A DNA stretch of 64,000 bases, from the NCBI GenBank assembly GCA_024291935.2, contig CM044316.1:2658501-2722500 (forward strand), in the 5' to 3' direction. This stretch comes from Okapia johnstoni (Eukaryota; Chordata; Mammalia; Artiodactyla; Giraffidae). Made by a program: the position numbers and the translations under genes. The notes beneath the pieces are model-generated. The model had not been told where the DNA came from, made no database searches, and saw nothing but the letters and a program-made list of their open reading frames with translations. Below, in pieces: positions 36,631 to 47,515 of this stretch. The number at the start of each line of letters is the position of its first letter. The first letter of the stretch is position 1.

Positions 36631-37679
36631 GCTTAAGATTCAGCTTTCTTGACTGTACTGAGATATTGCTTTTTGCTTTCAAAGTTTTATTGCCTTTGTC
36701 CCCTTTTCTGTTTTCCATGTTCTCTATAGTTTATTTATGTATTTTAAAATTAATTCATTGTCATTTTAGTGATGTTCTAGGAGACTGAAGACAAAAATCC
36801 TTCGTATTTAGTTTGTCAGTTTTTTTAACTGGAAGCTCCCATTCAATTTTCGGGTCTACAATTTGTGATTCTTTCCCAAATCTATTATATTGCATTTTAG
36901 CTTTGTGAACATAAGTAAGCATATTTTTTTTTGTAATCTGTGACTAATAACTTCAGTATACGACTCTTGTTTCTGTTCCTGTTGTTCTTGTTTTGCTTTA
37001 TTTTGTTTGGCTGGTTATCACTCATTATGTCACCAGCTCATTTAATAGGTTATATTTGGTCATGTGTTGAACATTGTGTTTGAAAAATTGTTTGTAGAAA
37101 AAAATATCAGCCTATCATAAGGTTATCATTCTCCGAAAAGGATTTGTCTTCTTTTTCCAGGTGCATGGGGATACCAGCAATTTGGGATCACCTTAATCCA
37201 GTTTTGAGATTTTGCTAGCCTGCACGTGTGCACAAGGGCTTGTCTACTTCTGGTTTTCTTTTACTCCTCAGGATCCCGCCTAAACTGGGGAATTATTTCC
37301 CAGACATAGAACGTCTGATGGTCCCTTTTAGCTCGGTGAGGCTGTTGAAAGTGCAGCTCAGCATATATACTTTTTTCGCAGACCAGCAAATGACCCCTGG
37401 ATAAAAGCAGCCCCAGGCACCAGGCTTGGAGTCTATAGTCTCCCTCTGAACTTCGGACTGCTAATTCCTCACTGTATGGTTAGCTATCTGACACTTAACA
37501 ATTATTTTTTTTGGAAGTGTAGTATACATGTAAAAGTTTATATGTCATAAGCATGAAATATGACAAAATTTCACAAATTACCAGCCTCAGACACCAGCTC
37601 CTCGGAAACTCCCTTCATGCTCTCTTCCAGCTGTTGCCGTCTTTCCTGCCAGGGCATGTATTCCAACAGCATTTCCTTG

Positions 37680-38200
37680 ATGACTAGTGATATTGATCAC
37701 CTTTTCACATATTCACACATATTGGTCATTTCTAGATTTTCTTTTGTGAAGTGGCCAACTTTCTATTGGGTTATCAGTCTTTTTCTTATTACTTTGTAGA
37801 GTTCTTTTTATACTATAACTTTAATATACAGGTTGAGTGTATATATTGTGAATCTCTCCTCCTGTATGGATTGCCTTTTCAGTTTCATGGTGGTGCGGTT
37901 TTATAAATTTTAATACACTCTGCATTATCACATTTTTCTTTCGTTATGAGTGCTTTTTTGGCCTCTTTAGGAAATCTTTGCCTACTCCAAGGTCACAAAG
38001 ATATTTTCTTATATTTTCTTCTAAACATTCTTTGTATACTCTTTCCTATTGGAAATGGGAAATTGATTTTTTTTTAAGTATGGTGTGAAGTAGGGGTCAA
38101 GATTAATTCTTTACCATATTGTTATCCAATTGACTGAACATACTTTATTGAAAAGACCATTTCCCCCTTTGCACTGCACTGTCTTCTTCCCTGTGATAAG
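37680..38200 (-). mobile_element. Old L1 fragment (antisense)
   Basis: The plus strand follows the reverse complement of L1 ORF2 3' sequence (TTGTAGAGTTCTTTTTATAC; GATTGCCTTTTCAGTTTCAT; GTGTGAAGTAGGGGTCAAGA; CTTTATTGAAAAGACCATTT). It is degraded and lies in WNT3A intron 3. Confidence 0.75.
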
Positions 38201-38617
38201 TCAGGTAACCATTATCAGGTGAGTATTCTATACTCACAAAGGGTGCTTTTTAGTTTCATCCTACATTTGTACTTGTCTTTAGTCGGAAGGTTAATGTGAG
38301 TCACCAAGTTCCCTGTTGTTGGAAATGTTCACTCTTCAGCCCTTTGCAATGCCCCAGTTTCACTGGCCAAGGTCAGAGCCAGCTCTACTGTACATTTTTC
38401 AGCCCCTACACACATCACTTCCTATCAGCAGTTCCCCACTGACCCTCTAATCATGTTCTTTTAAAAAAGGCTCACAAAGCCTTTTACAGCTTGGTCTCTG
38501 GCAGCCTCTCCATTCCCCACATCCTTCTTTCTCTGTTCTCTGTATTCTTCCCGAACTAACTCATGTGCCTTCCTTCACTATGGGTTACCCAGCGGCTCTC
38601 CTGGCTTCCCCTCACCT

Positions 38618-38710
38618 CACTTCAGTTCAGTTCAGTTGCTCAATCGTGTCCGACTCTTTGCGAACCCATAGACTGCAGCAAGCCAGGCTTCCCTGTCTGC
38701 CAATGATTCT
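38618..38710 (-). mobile_element. Bov-A2-type fragment (antisense)
   Basis: TTCAGTTCAGTTCAGTTGCT followed by CAATCGTGTCCGACTCTTTG. It ends soon after CCCTGTCTGCCAATGATTCT. Confidence 0.8.
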
Positions 38711-39207
38711 GCTTGTCTCCACTCACCACCTCTGTCAGTAGAAGTCTTTTTTGAGACTCCAGTCTGGGTCTGACCTCTCCTCTATGCCCAGATCACCTTG
38801 CGTGTGTGTGTGTATGTGCATTTCCTCATTGGAGGACTTACCACACTGTGGTGTAGCAGCCTGGCTGTCTCCCTCCTGGAATGTGCAGGAGCAGACCTTT
38901 CTCCTGTCCCTCCTTCCTTGTGACCCCCAAAATCACAGGCAGACCTGCCATCCTGTGAGAATGCCCTAGACCTCGTGGAGCAACTGGACAGCCCTGTATT
39001 TCAGACACTCCTGGGCAGGAGGTGAGCAGACCTCCAGTTTGGCCATCAGATACATCCCTCCCACGGCCCACCACTCTGCCTCCAGCAGGCCCCACGGGGC
39101 CAGGGCACACATCCTACTCAGAAAGCTTCTGTTTCCCAGAGACCCGCAGGGGTGTGGTCTCAGGGATTTCTGCTTCACCCCCAGGACTGAAGTGGCCACA
39201 GACGTAC

Positions 39208-39473
39208 CTGGCGCCCAGCCTCATTGTTGTGTCGGTTCATCGCGGAGCGAGCGTCTGGGCGGTTCTCCCGCGCATCTGCGAACTCCCGAGACACCATCCC
39301 GCCGAACTCGATGTCTTCGCTGCAGCCGCCCCACTTCCAGCCCTCACCGGGCGAGCCCTGATGGCGGCCGCTGCAGCCGCAGATGGCAGCGGAGCCCTCG
39401 GCGCAAGAGCGCGTCACCGCGAAGGCTACGCCGGCAGAGGCGATGGCGTGCACGAAGGCGGACTCCCGAGTAG
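39208..39473 (-). CDS. WNT3A: WNT3A coding exon 3, residues 105-193
   Basis: This internal exon encodes part of the N-terminal alpha-helical domain of WNT3A. On the minus strand a pyrimidine-rich acceptor ending TTCGCAG (AG at 39475-39474) precedes CTACTCGGGAG. The first codon is therefore split: one base, G, must come from exon 2 to give Ala-Thr-Arg-Glu-Ser. The exon ends GGGCGCCAG followed by the donor GTACGTC at 39207, after a complete codon, which matches the phase-0 start of exon 4. Its 266 nt equal 89 codons less one base. Diagnostic Wnt stretches are ATRESAFVHAIASAG, the WKWGGCSEDIEFG block, and SREFADARENRPDARSAMN followed by RHNNEAGRQ. The frame has no stop or frameshift. Differences from human WNT3A as I recall it are Ser132, Gly140 and Glu148. 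Exon 2 would lie at higher coordinates and is not in the window. Confidence 0.96.
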
Positions 39474-39660
39474 CTGCGAAAAAAGATGACTTGCTTGGCA
39501 GGACCCGGCATGGCTGGGTGGGGCTGGCTGTGGGGGGCGTGGCTGCCTCTTCCCGGGCTGGGCCCTGGGCAGCCACAGTGGGCGTGGGGTGCTAGACTCG
39601 CAGCGCGGTAACCGCGGTACAGTGATGGGGAGGCAGGGCTGGTGGGACAGGAGCGCGCGT
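39240..39660. other. CpG-rich segment over WNT3A exon 3
   Basis: CpG density rises across exon 3 and about 180 bases of flanking intron 2 (to GCGCGCGTCCCCGAG near 39660). Such intragenic islands are common over conserved Wnt exons. I see no promoter elements. Confidence 0.5.
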
Positions 39661-39769
39661 CCCCGAGTAAGGACTCAAGGAGGGAAGAGAGCTTCCCCAA
39701 AGAAAGTATACGGAGAGCTAAGGAGCCAAGGTAAGATGCTGGACATCACTTGTCATGGAGAACCGCAGG

Positions 39770-40165
39770 GACGGTTGAAACCAGAAAAGTCAGATCATAA
39801 CCAGTTTTGGTGAGGATGTAGAGAAATCAGAACTTTGTAGACTGCTGGCTGGAAGGAATCTGGTGCCTCCCGCTTGGAAATCGATTTGGCAGCTTCTTGA
39901 AAACATATACCTACCCTATGACCTGGTCATTCGCCTCTAAAGCATTAACCCTGGAGAAAACCTGTGTTCATGTAAAGACCAGGAAGCAAATGTCACTGCA
40001 ACTTTATTTGTAATAGTCCTAAACTGAGTTCTAAACTGTCTATCAATAGGTGAATGGATGAAAAATAGTGGCATAAGGTAAATAAGTCATGGGTTACAGA
40101 TGGCAACTAGAATTAACATTGTATATTTGGAAGTTGTTAAGAACATAGATCTTAAAGTTCTCATC
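39770..40165 (+). mobile_element. Old L1 3' fragment
   Basis: Sense L1M-type sequence (TTTGGTGAGGATGTAGAGAA; GCAACTTTATTTGTAATAGT; CTATCAATAGGTGAATGGAT). It ends near the antisense Bov-tA at 40.25 kb. Degraded. Confidence 0.75.
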
Positions 40166-40267
40166 ATAAGAAAACGTCTTGTAACCGTGTGGGGTCATGG
40201 ATGTTAAACTAATTGTGGTGATCACGTCACAGTGTGTACAAACACTGAATCATTATGTTGTAGTTGT

Positions 40268-40482
40268 AGTAGCAGTAGTGTTAGTCATTCAGTTGTGTCT
40301 GACTCTTTGCAACTCCATGGACTGTAGCCCCCCAGGCTCCTCTGTCTATGGGATTTTCCAGACAAGAATACTGGGGTGGGTAGCCATTCCCTTCTCCAGG
40401 GGATCTTCCCGATTCAGGGATTGAATCAGGGCCTCCTGCATTTCAGGCAGATTCTTTACCATCTGAGCCACCAGGGAAGCCC
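40268..40482 (-). mobile_element. Bov-tA SINE (antisense)
   Basis: TTCAGTTGTGTCTGACTCTT, CTCCAGGGGATCTTCCCGAT, TTACCATCTGAGCCACCAGG, GAAGCCC end at 40482. Confidence 0.92.
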
Positions 40483-42631
40483 ATTACTATTTTGTACACC
40501 TAAACTAATATAATGTTATATGTCAATTATATTTCAATTAAAACCTGTGGTATATTTATGAAGTGGAATTCTATTTAGCATATCAGGAAAGACAGGATGG
40601 ATGAATCTCAAAATAATTATGTGGATTGATTAAAAGGGAGACAAAAAGGCAGATACTCCTTCTAGAGTCCTCCTAACCCATGGTGGAGCCCTCCTACCCA
40701 GATGTCCTTGTTGGAAGCTTCCAGCAGCCCTGCTCAGGGTGCGGCTCCTGGTTCACATGCTGCCCACTTGTGCCTCTTTTACTGTCTGCACACCCTTCCC
40801 TTCTTCCACTTCAGACACTAGGTACTGAGAGACCCAGCAGAAGGGTCACCTCTTCTGGAACCGTCTGAAGGTCAGTGCCTCCATGTGTACTTTGCCCTGT
40901 GCTGGCCCCTCATGTTTGGGTCTGGAACGGAATGCCCCCCAGGAACTGACAGACTGCCTCTGACCTGATATTCGAGCTGCTGGGCCCCTTAATGCTGCCT
41001 TCTCCTTCTACACATGGAGGAACTGAGTCCGGGGATGTGGCATTTGTTTTTAGAAGGCCACTGGGGGATGGCTGAAGCTTAGGAAGAAAAAGCCAGTGGG
41101 GCTGAACTGGATCAGACAGGCATGTGAGGGAGTCAGCAGAGGCCTGCCTTGGAGAGGCCAGCTGCAGGGGGTTGCTGGGTGTGGGAGGCCTCGCTTCACC
41201 CTGCAGACAGAACCCTAGAGGAGCTGGTCTCAAAGGACAGGCAGGAAGTTGGCAGAGGAAAAACAGGAGGCAGGGGTATTCTGCATGGGGGCTCACAAAG
41301 TCAGGGCCCCAGGTGGGGAAGGGCTGGGCTGGCAGGACCCGAGGGAAATACAGGGCATGTGGGGGACAGCCTGGACTTGGCAGAGGCTGGATCCTCAGCC
41401 AGGCTTCCCCAGATGGTATGAATGAATGCATCAATGCATCACGCCTCCTGAGTGTGTGCAAACATTTCCTCAAGGCACCAAGCCATGATCTGCTCCAGGT
41501 GGAGGACAAGGTCCTGGGGGTACCCTGGGTCCTGTATGAACTGATAGAACTCACTCACTCCTCAAATCACCACTCCACACGTGTGTGGAGCTCCTGCTGT
41601 TTGCCAAACCCTGCTGGAGAAACATGAGGGAGCAAGATAACCTCATGGAGCTTACCTGCTGATTAGCAAGAATTTTAAAATCCCAGGTAAAAAAATTGCT
41701 ATGGACTGAGGAGTGAGCTGGAGAGACACAGGAACAGGACCAACCAGGGCCTTCTGTGTCTGGCAGGGGGTATGTGCCCCACTTTCTCCCTGAGCTCTTC
41801 CTGGGCAGAGGCCCCACCGCAGGCCTGAACAGTGCAAGGGCTCGAAATGGCTACAGGAGAGTCATCCCGGGGGGCTGCTATCTCCTCACCCCACATCAGT
41901 GCTCAGGAGGCTTTTTCCTGGGCGGGGGATGGAGAGGGGCTCCACCCTGGGGAGCAAGCAGAGGTTTGGGGTTGCTCCCCATACTTTCTCCAACTGCATG
42001 GTCTTACCTGCTCCCAGGTTTGCAGCCAAGGGTGTGTGTCCCAAAACTCAGGCAGCAGAGTCAGGGAAGTGGTAAGATAGGGTTCCAGCCAGCAGTGTGC
42101 ACACACTCAGACTCACCCACACAGCTTGGTACATATCCACACACACCTGCCACTGAGAAAAGCACATTGACTCCTATACTAGGAACACACAGGGTGGGAT
42201 GTGTCTGAGAAAGCGCCCTAGGCACCAGCCTATTGATAGCTGCGAGGCTCCATCCTGCTTTTGGTGACTTTTTTCTGTGGATTTGCCAACACTTCTGAAT
42301 GGTCCTCTGCAGACCACAGCCAACCTATGTACTCCCCACGTTTTCCCCAGAGCATGCCTGGACACCTGCTTCTTTCTGGAAACTCCCAGGTGGCAAGCAC
42401 CCAGTCACAAACCTAGAAAGGGACTCCCAATTTCTCCCCCATCAGCCTCCCACTGACAGCTTGGTTGGGATCTACCTAAGTCTGAAGGCTGCTCTGGTCT
42501 CTTGAAATGGCCGTGGCCCATCTTGCCTCTCCTGGTTCTCAACCATGAGTCTAGACCTCAGAATCTCCCACTTGCATCAGAAGAGGATCTTAGTTGGGAC
42601 AGGCGCCTCCAGCTTCCAGCTTCCCCTCACC

Positions 42632-42637
42632 CCCATC

Positions 42638-42697
<60 letters not shown>

Positions 42698-42770
42698 CAC
42701 TCTCACCTCTCATACCCATATATGCATGCACACACAGACACACACATATATGCACACACTCACACAAGTA
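42632..42770. repeat. Compound CA/TA microsatellite
   Basis: Long CA runs with embedded ATATATATATAG and TATGCATGCA, about 140 bases. Short frames rich in His-Thr or Val-Cys here are translations of the repeat. Confidence 0.95.
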
Positions 42771-44177
42771 TGTACATCCCCCTATACATATTGTAGGAGG
42801 AACACTCTGTCCAGAGCCCGTCGGGCCCTGCCAAGCCCCTTCTCCAGTCCTTGCCACTGTGTCCTTGCTTGACTCACACACAGGCTGAGTCTGCTCCACC
42901 TGCTGCCCTCTCAGCCCCGATCACCACTTCCTGGCCTCCAGCCACACTCAGCCCTCATCCTTCCGCTGGGTTCTTTCCAGCTGCTTCTCTGCTGATGTGC
43001 GTCTGCTGTGTCCCCATCCCTGCTCTTTGGGGATCCTAGGATGCAGTCTGGGCTCCGGCCACGCCTGGCCCTGGAGCCCTAGGACTCCCCAAGGACTTCA
43101 GGAGGACCCTCTCATACCCATTCTGCCCGAAAGCTCCCTGAGGTGGGGGCTGTGTCCTGTTCACCTTTTGTTTCTAATCTGTAGCCCCAGGCCTCCCACA
43201 GATGGTTATTGGTGAGCGAGGGCCTGGTCAGAGAAGAGGGCAGAGGCCCTGGGCTGGGGCAGGGAGTCCAGGAGGGTCTGAGCACACCTGGACAGGCCCA
43301 CCCCATTGGACTTGGCTCTCTGCCCCTCCCTACTCAGCTTGTCCTGGAACAAATTCAGGACAGCTCCCCTCACTGTCCTCTTTCCCAAACATCAGCCAGG
43401 CAGCTGCCTCTCAAGCCCCTGTCCTGTTACCCTTTTATAATACAACTGATTAGTTTCAGGGTGGCCTGGAGCCACTTCCTGCTGACTCAAGGCACACATG
43501 ACATGGACATAGACCCCCTTCTTTCCTGTTCTTCCACTCAGCAGAGCCCCCACCCTTATTTTGTCTTCTCAAGGCCTCAGGTTGTCCCTCAACTCCAACT
43601 CTTTGGAGGCTGGGCTAACCTGATTCTCACCCCTCCAGGGTCCTGGTCTGGTGTCTCCCCTCCTGCCCATCCAGTGACCCTGGGTTAAGGGCTGTGAGCT
43701 GGAGGTCTTGGGGTTCCTAACCACTCCTCCCAGGGCACGGTAGAGCCAGTATGTCCTGGGCATTCCTGGAACCCACTGCACACAGCCTGATGCCTCCCCT
43801 ACCACGCGCTCTCTGGTGGCCCTTCTCAAGGGCCAAGTCTCCAAGTCCTGAATATGCTCCCCCAGGTCCCTCTGAGCCTGTCCCCAGAGGGCCTACAGGG
43901 CAAGCCCCTGTAGGAGGATCCTGCCTTCTGTTTCTGCCTCTGCTCTGCACCCTCTACTAGCCCCTATTCCCCTCCCCTCTCCAGCTACTGAGATAAGGGG
44001 AGAGAAAGCGGGCCTGGGGCTTTGCCCTGCCCTGAAAGGGCTTGGAGATCTCTGCTTATCAAGTTCAGGCAAACAGTCCAGGGCTTCCAGACAACTTGAG
44101 GGGAAGGGTGTGCGGGGATTGGGAGGGGTGTTCCCCCTTGAACTTAGAGGAAAGAACTCATTCCTGCCCTGCTCTGT

Positions 44178-44265
44178 CACCAATTAGCTGTGTGAGCCTG
44201 CACACTTCTCTCTCCTCTGGGTACCTCTGTTTCCTTTTCTGTCAAATGAGGAGAGGGGCTCCTTA
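44178..44265. mobile_element. MIR SINE fragment
   Basis: CAATTAGCTGTGTGAGCCTG then CTCTGTTTCCTTTTCTGTCA, MIR core in the opposite orientation to the copy at 57.2 kb. Confidence 0.7.
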
Positions 44266-45044
44266 CAAGTAAAGATCTGAGGACCAAGGACACCTTGGAG
44301 CAGGCCTTCAAATTGCTCATGAGGGAAAGAAACCTTACGAAGACCATAAGCCAAAAAAAAAAAAAAAGTAAGGTGGTTCTTTCTGGCAAAGAAAATCCTT
44401 TTAAAATTGAAGACACAGTTCTTTAAGCAGTTACCAGAGAAACTGATCAGTCACAAAGGGAAAACCTGAAACTTTGCATTGGGGAACTATGATAGGTCCC
44501 TCCTCACCAGAGAAATTGGGGTTGCCATCACCAGCAACGGGACAGAAAACAGACGGATGGATGCCATGTGCCTCCTAAGACGATGTCCCGAGGAAATTCC
44601 ACCCTCTTTGAGGCGTTTTAAAGATCTAATTATCAGGAAACATCAGACACCCCCAAAGGCCTAACCAAATTCCTCCTGGTTTCAAGGGCATGAAGGGCAA
44701 GGCCTGGGCTGAAGAGCCCATGGACCTGGGCTGGGACCCTGGACAGGTAAGGGACATTAGTGGAAAAATGGATGAGATCTGGGAAAAGCCTAGAGTTTAG
44801 TTAGTAGTGATGGATCTTGGTTTTGATGGATCTAGCTGGATTTGTGTCATGTCAGCAATGGGGAGGCCTGGGAGGAGATCTGGATTCCTGTAATGTTTCT
44901 GTAAGTCTACACAATTATTTTCAAAGAAAAAGTTAAAACACATTCTGATGCTGTGCAGAAGACCCCCAGAATGCCCAGATGACATCTCACAGCTGTGGGG
45001 CTTTTAACCCAGGAAACCACGAAGGAAACACTCAGGGTTCTTGT

Positions 45045-45255
45045 TTGTTGTTTTAGTTGCTCAGTCATGTCTAACTCTTTGCGATCCCATCGGCTGTAGC
45101 CTGCCAGGCTCCTCTGTCCATGGGATTCTCCAGGCAAGAATACTGGAGTGGGTTGCCATTCCCTTCTTCAGGGGATCTTCCAGACCCAGGGATCAAACCT
45201 GAGTCTTCTGCTTTGGCAGGCACGTTCTTTACCACTGAGCCACCAGGGAAGCCCA
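45045..45255 (-). mobile_element. Bov-tA SINE (antisense)
   Basis: TTAGTTGCTCAGTCATGTCT, TACTGGAGTGGGTTGCCATT, CACTGAGCCACCAGGGAAGC. Flanked by TTGTTTG-like sequence on both sides. Confidence 0.92.
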
Positions 45256-45952
45256 CGTGTTTGTTTACTCTATCCCTAAAACGAGGTTTATTGTAGACTT
45301 ACAGAAGTCTTTCAACCTAAAGTTCTCGTCAATATGTAACAGTAACATACCAACAAAGTCCAGAACATAACCCTCCCAAAATCATGAGCTGAATTCCAGA
45401 GCATGTCTGAAAACTCATGTGTTTTTCTGGATAGATTGTTTTTATCAGATTTCCACAGGGGTTTGAACCAAGAAAGTCATGACCTTCTGGAGAAGCCTCA
45501 GTTTAGAGAGGAAGGGGCAGAGGGCTCCCCTGAGGTCATGGGCTGGGAGGGCACAGAAGCAACTTCAGTTACAGCAAAATTTTAGCCACAAACAGCAGAC
45601 ACACAGATAGGGAGAGAGAATCATTCTGCCTGTGGGAAGAGAAATTGCTTCTTGAGATGAGACTGGAAATATCCCATCACCAGCAAAATGCTTTCTTTTG
45701 AATGGACTATGGCAGTTCAAGAGAGGAGGAAGGGACACAGGCTATGAGAGGGGGGTGCATTGCTAGAATAGAGCCTACATGAGCTGTTAGGGCTCCTCAA
45801 GCCTGCTATGTGCCAGCTCAGGACTCTCATTCCCACACTGCAGTCAGGGATTGGGAAAAGGAAGAAGAAAGGGAGTCTCCTAAAAGAGTCTTTTTGTAAG
45901 ACAAGTGTCTTCCATCAAGAAAATCATATTCCCCAGAAGCTTGATATTTTTT

Positions 45953-46670
45953 CATTGTTGTTCAGTTGCCCAGTCATGTCCGACTCTTTGCGACCCCATG
46001 GACTGTAGCACGTCAGGCCCCCCTGTCCCTCACCATCTCCCAAAGTTTGTCCAAGTTCATGGCCATTGCATCGGTGATGCCATCCAGCCATCTCATTCTC
46101 TGACACCCTCTTCTGCTTCTGCCCTCAATCTTTTCCAGCATCAGGGACTTTTCCAATGAGTCAGCTACTTGCAATCAGATGACCAAAATACTGGAGCTTC
46201 AGCATCTAATGAGTATTCAGGCTTGATTCCCCTTAAGATTGACTGGTTTGATCTCCTTGCTGTTCAAGGGACTCTCAGGAGTCTTCTCTAGCACCACAGT
46301 TTGAAGGCATCAATTCTTTGGCACTCTGCCTTCTTTATGGTCCAGCTCTCACAACTGTATGTGACCATTGGAAAGACCATAGCCTTGACTATATGGACCT
46401 TTGTCGGCAGAGTAATGTCTCTGCTTTCCAATACACTGTCTAGGTTTGTCATAGCTTTCCTGCCAAGAAGCAATCATCTTCTGATTTCATGGGTGCAGTC
46501 ACCATCCTCAGTGATTTTGGAGCCCAAGAAGAGGAAATATGTCACTACTTCCACGTTTTCCCCTTCTATTTGCTGTTAAGTAATAGGGCTGGATGCCATG
46601 ATCTTAGTTTTTTAATATTTAGCTTTAAGCCTGCCTTTTCACTCTCTTCCTTTACCTCATCAAGAGGCTC
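45953..46670 (-). mobile_element. BovB 3'-end fragment
   Basis: Minus-strand sequence includes LLGRKAMTNLDSVLESRD and TLPTKVHIVKAMVFPMV, which match the 3' part of the BovB ORF, ending in the Bov-A2-like terminus (TTGTTCAGTTGCCCAGTCATG on the plus strand near 45957). The fragment is 5'-truncated and has frame breaks. It overlaps no exon. Confidence 0.85.
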
Positions 46671-46767
46671 TTTAGTTCCTAATTGCTAATAGTTGTTTCA
46701 TTAGCAATTATTTATTCAGCTCATTCAAAGGATCAATGAGCTACCCTTTTTTCATTTATCCACAATC

Positions 46768-46910
46768 CATCCGTCTACAATCAACCCATCCATCCATCTA
46801 TTCATCTACCATCCCTCTACCATCTATCCATCCATCCATCCATCATCCATTCATTCATTCACCACCCATCATCCATCTATCAATACAGTCATCCACCCAT
46901 TCAGGACCCA
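46768..46910. repeat. CATC/CATT tetranucleotide tract (left arm)
   Basis: Imperfect repeats of ATCC and ATTC (CATCCATCCATCCATCATCC). It is the reverse complement in type of the tract at 47.33-47.52 kb. Confidence 0.92.
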
Positions 46911-47329
46911 AGAGTCTATAATGAGCCATACACTAGGCTCACAACTAGAAATACAAGATAAGTAAGATGAAAGGTGCCCATTCTCGAAAACCAAAGTAAG
47001 AAATCTATAAGAAAGTAGATTGCTGCTCTGATGAAATTTCTAACAACCTAGACTGTCTGAAAGTTGAAGGAGCTACCTGTTCTGGTGATAATTAAGCATA
47101 AACTGAACGACCCACTGTTAGTTGGAGGGAATCTCTGAACTGGGGAGGAGAAGGGTGAACCAGAGGAATCTTTGCATTCCTTTAGTGGGAGGCCCTGCTA
47201 TTGCAAGTCAGGTTCTTTGCTTTGGGCTGTGCTGGGTCACCTGCCTTTGGGAGATTACAGTTTATGATGAAGAGAGTAGGGGGAAAGGACACACAATAGG
47301 CTTGGCAATGTAAGCTCTGGGGCAGGTTT

Positions 47330-47515
47330 TGGATGGAGGGGTGGCTGAATGAATGGACGGTGGATGGATGAATGAATGGGTGGATGGTGGAGACTGGGTG
47401 CATGAATGAATGAATGAATGAATGGATGAGTGGGTGGTGGATAGCAGGTGGATGATGGCTGAATGATGGATTGATGGATGGATGGATGGATGGTGGATGG
47501 ATGGATGGGCAGAGG
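47330..47515. repeat. GATG/GAAT tetranucleotide tract (right arm)
   Basis: Imperfect TGGA and GAAT repeats (GGATGGATGGATGGATGGTG). Together with 46768-46910 it forms loosely complementary inverted arms about 420 bases apart. Confidence 0.92.

Larger units (their letters stand above)
32675..39207 (-). other. WNT3A: WNT3A intron 3
   Basis: The intron is bounded by the GTACGTC donor at 39207 and the CTGTAG acceptor at 32675. It is AT-rich and repeat-rich in the middle: Bov-tA copies at about 34 and 34.3-34.6 kb, a CHR-type SINE at 35.1 kb, a Bov-A2 at 36.45 kb, an antisense L1 piece at 37.7 kb and a Bov-A2 fragment at 38.6 kb. The stretches 32.7-33.9, 35.4-36.4 and 38.2-38.6 kb hold no gene I can support. 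The last two probably contain old, unassigned repeats. Confidence 0.93.

Noticed and set aside
42545..42872. His/Thr-rich frames as proteins
   Set aside because: They are translations of a CA microsatellite.
44460..44960. Possible retrocopy near an A-run at 44356
   Set aside because: The 60-residue frame has no recognisable family, the A-run lies on the wrong side for a plus-strand retrocopy, and no target duplication was found.
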